Positions 21,433 to 23,964 of a DNA stretch of 23,964 bases are shown piece by piece (the stretch's first letter is position 1; each line of letters begins with the position of its first letter). Origin of the DNA: a virus; IMG/VR virus record IMGVR_UViG_3300036670_000087, positions 1-23,964 of that record; one strand, given 5' to 3'. The notes under the pieces were generated by a model. The model had not been told where the DNA came from. It searched no databases and saw nothing but the letters and a program-made list of their open reading frames with translations. The position numbers were made by a program, and so were the translations under genes.

Positions 21433-21772
21433 TTGCTATCTCTGTTAAATATTGCTTTGTTGCGGATAAAAAAGCCGCCTTTTGTTCTTCTGTTATTCCT
21501 ATAGATACTGATTTATCACCGTCTAAAGGCATAAATAAATTCTTGCTTTTTGGTAGTTTTTTAGGGTCATAATGCGAACCAATCAATGATGCCCATGAAA
21601 CTTCCCTTATTTTCAACCATTCTAATTTCTCAATTCTATTGTATGCAAAAAGGCGAATCTGGAACTCAGCCCAAGTCATGTCATAAACCGCTTGCAAACT
21701 CGTTACCTTTAATTCGCCTAAAGCAAAAGACACAACGTCTTCATTCCAATTTATCTCTAAATCTTCACTATT
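21419..21772 (-). CDS. Tail assembly chaperone, frameshift extension (GT-like)
   Basis: This frame has no convincing start of its own (an in-frame GTG is at 21731-21733) but is open from the A-run at 21771-21780 to 21419. A -1 slip there yields a 223-residue fusion: 106 residues of the upstream chaperone, then NSEDLEINWNEDV and VSFALGELKVTSLQAVYDMTWAEF and on. The 'L..A..DMTW.EF..R' pattern is characteristic of the second tail chaperone in siphoviruses. The fusion binds the tape measure during tube assembly. It sits between tail tube and tape measure, exactly where lambda G/GT-type pairs are found. Confidence 0.8.
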   Translation of the reverse strand, partial: NSEDLEINWNEDVVSFALGELKVTSLQAVYDMTWAEFQIRLFAYNRIEKLEWLKIREVSWASLIGSHYDPKKLPKSKNLFMPLDGDKSVSIGITEEQKAAFLSATKQYLTEIANAKN

Positions 21773-22089
21773 TTTTTTTTAGACGCAGAAACGGGTACAT
21801 TTTTAGTCATAGACTTAACGTACCCTTCCCTAAATTCCTTTAATGCATTTGAGTGCATACCGCCATCATTTTCTAACCATTGTAACAAAGTATCGTTATC
21901 TATTTTAGGTTCGTTAACACTATTATATGAGTATAACATTGCTAAAGGAATATACTTAAACGGGTTACTATCTAGTCTATTTGATAGTTCTATAAATCCT
22001 AAATCTAACCCCTCGAGCATATCTCCCAAAAATCCTAAACCAAATCCAAACTCTCTGTCTTGTCCTTCAATATTTATTTTAGTTGTCAT
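21757..22089 (-). CDS. Tail assembly chaperone (G-like), 110 aa
   Basis: Starts MTTKINIEGQDREFGFGLGF, a pattern ('I.I.G....F.FG..FL..L') common to the first tail chaperone of Gram-negative siphoviruses, followed by helices (FIELSNRLDSNPFKYIPLAM; WLENDGGMHSNALKEFREGY). It ends just beyond the slippery site as KKKIVKI. Most ribosomes should make this short form; a fraction shift to make the fusion. It lies four bases from the tube protein gene. Confidence 0.8.
   Translation of the reverse strand: MTTKINIEGQDREFGFGLGFLGDMLEGLDLGFIELSNRLDSNPFKYIPLAMLYSYNSVNEPKIDNDTLLQWLENDGGMHSNALKEFREGYVKSMTKNVPVSASKKKIVKI
21771..21780 (-). promoter_or_regulatory. Slippery site for -1 frameshift in the tail chaperone genes
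   Basis: Ten consecutive A on the minus strand, read TCT AAA AAA AAA ATA GTG in the short frame. A -1 slip gives AAA AAT AGT GAA and enters the downstream chaperone frame. The short frame stops 12 bases after the run. Confidence 0.85.
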
Positions 22090-22092
22090 ATA

Positions 22093-22542
22093 TTATACGA
22101 TTGGGTCTGTTAATAAAATTAATCCGCTTCCATCTAATGTAAGTGAGAATGTAGCTAAGTCATCACCACTTCCGAAATCAGCGGAAAGGCTAGAAATCAC
22201 AGCACTACCAAAATACTTCACCGAAGCAGCATTAAGGTTATTTGTATCAATCCTAAAATTAGCTAATGTCTTAGTTAATTGTTTAGCAAGTAAAGAGTCG
22301 TGTGACTCCTTAGCTGTGTCGCCTCCTACTGTTGTAGTGTCAATATACTGCCCTTCAGCACTTACTGAATAGGTAAACATTCCTGGTTGTTTAATTGCAA
22401 CTCCTGGGTCGCATTTTGTCATACTTTCAATTACAGAGACATCTGTTGCTAAAGAGTTTGAAGTTAGACACGCTACAGGCTTGTAGGTTGTTCCGTCGTG
22501 GATTGAGAGGATGCATACCTCTCCTTTGATAAATGTGCTCAT
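22093..22542 (-). CDS. Major tail tube protein (TP901-1-like)
   Basis: A 149-residue protein opening MSTFIKGEVCILSIHDGTTY, then KPVACLTSNSLATDVSVIES, YSVSAEGQYIDTTTVGGDTA and the closing LATFSLTLDGSGLILLTDPI. The pattern of a metal-free beta sandwich with the 'CLTSNSL' and 'T...G.AIKQPG' segments is that of TP901-1-type major tail proteins. It is placed right before the chaperones and tape measure, as in other siphoviruses. A paralogue is encoded at 16875-17384. Confidence 0.8.
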   Translation of the reverse strand: MSTFIKGEVCILSIHDGTTYKPVACLTSNSLATDVSVIESMTKCDPGVAIKQPGMFTYSVSAEGQYIDTTTVGGDTAKESHDSLLAKQLTKTLANFRIDTNNLNAASVKYFGSAVISSLSADFGSGDDLATFSLTLDGSGLILLTDPIV

Positions 22543-22548
22543 TGTTGC

Positions 22549-22974
22549 TTAATTTAGTGTTAATGTGTATCTAATGAAATTTCTGTAAACTATTTGATTA
22601 TCGTTTATATTATCTAAGTTGTTAGGGAAATCCTCCGTTTGTTTTATTGTTGTAAAATTTTCAATTACTAGGTTTTGAGTTAACGACCTTATTTCGTTTT
22701 CTATGTCATCAATTAAAACTCTACTACCGCTATTTCCTGCACCGTTATAAATGGCTACTATATCCAAAAGTATATCTGCTTCCCAAAAGTACTCACATTT
22801 ATTTTGCTTTAAAACACGCTTACTTTGCGTAGTCATTAATACGTAAAAATTAGGGTTTTCGCTAGGTTTTACCCTTGTGTCATAGCAAGGTATAGTTAAT
22901 CCATTAACTACCATATTATTTATAGCGTTAAAAATTGACTTTCTAATATATTTACTAGGATTTATTTTTTCCAT
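22549..22974 (-). CDS. Putative tail completion / head-tail joining protein, 141 aa
   Basis: Begins MEKINPSKYIRKSIFNAINN, then GLTIPCYDTRVKPSENPNFY, VLKQNKCEYFWEADILLDIV and NRIVYRN-type C-terminal strands (NQIVYRNFIRYTLTLN). The layout (one long N-terminal helix, then a beta-alpha-beta module ending in a strand) matches tail terminator/completion proteins that sit before the tube gene. The ATG at 22972-22974 is chosen over an upstream TTG, which lies within the promoter box. First gene of the late operon. Confidence 0.65.
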   Translation of the reverse strand: MEKINPSKYIRKSIFNAINNMVVNGLTIPCYDTRVKPSENPNFYVLMTTQSKRVLKQNKCEYFWEADILLDIVAIYNGAGNSGSRVLIDDIENEIRSLTQNLVIENFTTIKQTEDFPNNLDNINDNQIVYRNFIRYTLTLN

Positions 22975-22978
22975 GTTA

Positions 22979-23017
22979 CAAATATACAAAAAAACACGTT
23001 ACAAAAGCAACGTGTTT
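22979..23017 (-). promoter_or_regulatory. Late promoter box with overlapping palindrome
   Basis: TATATTTG on the minus strand (22979-22986) is followed four bases later by the ATG of the first late gene, so the transcript may be nearly leaderless. A perfect 9-bp inverted repeat, AAACACGTT (22992-23000) / AACGTGTTT (23009-23017), covers the place of the -33 element; no TTG lies at the usual 18-base spacing (15 or 21 are available). The repeat may be an operator or activator site, or, since it is followed by TTTT on the minus strand, an intrinsic terminator. Confidence 0.5.
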
Positions 23018-23108
23018 CAAACCAACTAAAAATAATTATGAAAAGACTTTGTAAAGATAATGTTTTTTTGTATGCAAAAAATAAATTAAAAGTTTTACAA
23101 TAAAATGG

Positions 23109-23137
23109 TTGTTAATATAAATAAAGTTATATATTTG
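23109..23137 (+). promoter_or_regulatory. Rightward promoter before the structured leader
   Basis: TTG (23109-23111), 18 bases, then TATATTTG (23130-23137). Spacing and boxes equal those of the two promoters near 8.3 kb. Transcription should begin about 23141-23145. Confidence 0.75.
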
Positions 23138-23140
23138 CAA

Positions 23141-23220
23141 TGTAAAGAAGTCGGAAGCTTTACAACTAACAAAATTATTAGACTGATTAAACGTACCGAC
23201 TTACGTTTTATCGGTCTTTT
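23141..23220 (+). promoter_or_regulatory. Leader RNA with two hairpins having complementary loops and a terminator-like end
   Basis: Hairpin 1 pairs TGTAAAG (23141-23147) with CTTTACA (23158-23164). Hairpin 2 pairs AAACGTA (23189-23195) with TACGTTT (23202-23208). The loop of hairpin 1 holds AGTCGG (23149-23154) and the loop of hairpin 2 is CCGACT (23196-23201), exact complements, so a 6-bp kissing interaction or a pseudoknot can form. A further TCGGT (23211-23215) can pair with ACCGA (23195-23199) and is followed by CTTTTTT, a terminator-like end that competes with the kissing contact. The rest of the 22975-23233 gap contains the two promoters and A/T-rich DNA. Transcription attenuation is inferred; it does not match a riboswitch class I recognise. 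Confidence 0.55.
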
Positions 23221-23233
23221 TTATTTATTTATT

Positions 23234-23836
23234 ATGTTTAGAAAAGTTTTAATTGATAATCATTCTAGTTTTTGCATTGATAAAAAAGGAGAACATCCTT
23301 TTAATTACAATCAAAGGCATTTTTGCGAAGTAAATTTAGATAAAATACTATTTCAAATCGAAACTGATTTTTATTTAGTATTAATGCCTAAATGTATAAT
23401 CGATGATAAGTTTGAAAATATAGTTGATTTAGTAAAATCGTGTATTAAATCAAGAAAAACAAAAGATACTATTTACGAAAGTTATGTTAATAAAAGTATT
23501 TCGAATAAAGAATTACAAGATTTAAGAATTAGAGGATTAGAACTAAAAAAATGGATGGCTCAGGTACATTATATTTACAGTAACGCAGCTAAAAAAGTAT
23601 TTAACATAACAAGCGAAGTTTTATTTAAAGAAAATTGGTTAGGTACTTGGAACTATGATTTAAATCTTTCTTATTTAGATGCTAAAGAGTATTTAAAAAA
23701 CGATAAATATTTATTAAATCAACTTGAAGAACTTTATGAAACTAATTTAATAAAAGATTATACCTCAGAAATTGAAGTATTTAAAACAATAGATTCATTA
23801 ACAAAAAAAATAAGAAAAACAATTAAAAACAAATAA
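23234..23836 (+). CDS. Hypothetical protein, 200 aa
   Basis: No family recognised. The ATG at 23234 (MFRKVLIDNHSSFCIDKKGE) is chosen because an upstream ATG at 23105 would place the promoter and the structured leader inside the gene. The protein is charged and mostly helical in its second half (NKELQDLRIRGLELKKWMAQ; LNQLEELYETNLIKDYTSEI), with an N-terminal strand-rich part (HFCEVNLDKILFQIETDFYL). Its last residues are basic (TKKIRKTIKNK). It is the first gene on the plus-strand transcript next to the tail operon and is followed by another gene after two bases; a role in packaging initiation or regulation is only positional guesswork. Confidence 0.65.
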   Translation: MFRKVLIDNHSSFCIDKKGEHPFNYNQRHFCEVNLDKILFQIETDFYLVLMPKCIIDDKFENIVDLVKSCIKSRKTKDTIYESYVNKSISNKELQDLRIRGLELKKWMAQVHYIYSNAAKKVFNITSEVLFKENWLGTWNYDLNLSYLDAKEYLKNDKYLLNQLEELYETNLIKDYTSEIEVFKTIDSLTKKIRKTIKNK

Positions 23837-23838
23837 TT

Positions 23839-23964
23839 ATGACACCAGTAAACACAAAATCACTATTATCATTTGTATTTTCTCAAATGGAAAAACTAGA
23901 CAACAAAGAAATAGATGTAGACACAGCTAATGCACAGTCTAAATTAGTTCAACAAGCTAATAAT
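23839..23964 (+). CDS. Partial hypothetical phage protein (N-terminus)
   Basis: Forty-two codons are present before the right edge: MTPVNTKSLLSFVFSQMEKL, then DNKEIDVDTANAQSKLVQQANN. This helical opening resembles small conserved Bacteroidetes phage/prophage proteins of unknown function that tend to lie near packaging genes. It starts two bases after the preceding stop, in the same transcript. Confidence 0.6.
   Translation, partial: MTPVNTKSLLSFVFSQMEKLDNKEIDVDTANAQSKLVQQANN

Noticed and set aside
10875-21448. Long plus-strand open frames opposite the tail genes (for example opposite the tape measure and the large fibre).
   Set aside because: They are antisense shadows: low-complexity, proline/serine/leucine-rich translations, no start context, and fully covered by convincing minus-strand genes.
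23038-23103. A 21-codon plus-strand frame (MKRLCKDNVFLYAKNKLKVL...) with a good start context (TAAAAATAATT before ATG).
   Set aside because: Very short, with no promoter fitting the consensus in front of it; could be a remnant of a gene but cannot be supported.
23105-23233. Upstream ATG that would lengthen the 200-aa protein by 43 residues.
   Set aside because: The extension would contain the -7 promoter box and both leader hairpins, so the ATG at 23234 fits better.

Overview
The window looks like a piece of a tailed-phage (siphovirus-type) or prophage genome from a Bacteroidetes host, most likely a Flavobacterium-like one. The DNA is strongly AT-rich. Genes are tightly packed with ATGA and TAATG overlaps and lack Shine-Dalgarno sequences. 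Several promoters fit the Bacteroidetes consensus TTG-N17-23-TAnnTTTG. No integrase, terminase, portal or capsid gene lies in the window.

Layout: (1) 1-8240, minus strand: an early operon for replication, recombination and accessory functions. In transcription order it holds small unknown genes, an ERF-type annealing protein, a DUF3127/SSB-like protein, a tRNA-like element, a DUF3310-like protein, an HTH protein, a small membrane protein, a zinc-ribbon protein, a DUF551 protein, an internal promoter with a structured leader, a replication-initiator-like protein, a Mom-like DNA-modification protein, a RepA/AAA ATPase, a DUF7768 protein and a DUF1367-like protein that runs off the edge. (2) 8240-8420: a symmetric divergent control region with two promoters embedded in a 36-bp inverted repeat. 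(3) 8421-9132, plus strand: three small genes including an HTH repressor candidate, closed by a bidirectional terminator at 9194-9228. (4) 22974 down to 9275, minus strand: the late operon, with a tail completion candidate, tail tube protein, two tail assembly chaperones joined by a -1 frameshift on a run of ten A, tape measure, tail tip/hub, a second tube-like paralogue, fibre proteins, two holin-like proteins, a GH24 lysozyme, more fibre genes including a collagen-like one, a candidate unimolecular spanin and a metallophosphoesterase. (5) 22975-23964: a second divergent region. A consensus plus-strand promoter feeds a short leader with two hairpins whose loops are complementary, followed by an unknown gene and the start of another.

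How it works together (inference): the repressor candidate and the palindromic divergent promoter region probably decide between the early operon and the rightward small genes. Early products copy, recombine and chemically modify the DNA. The late operon builds the tail and lyses the cell. The head module is not seen and may lie beyond the right edge on the plus strand, which would put head and tail modules in divergent transcripts.

The most unusual items are the two structured 5' leaders (4419-4498 minus; 23141-23220 plus), the dispersed palindromic element present three times, the Mom-like gene, the tRNA-like element with a clear T arm but no standard cloverleaf, and the repeat-built fibre proteins.
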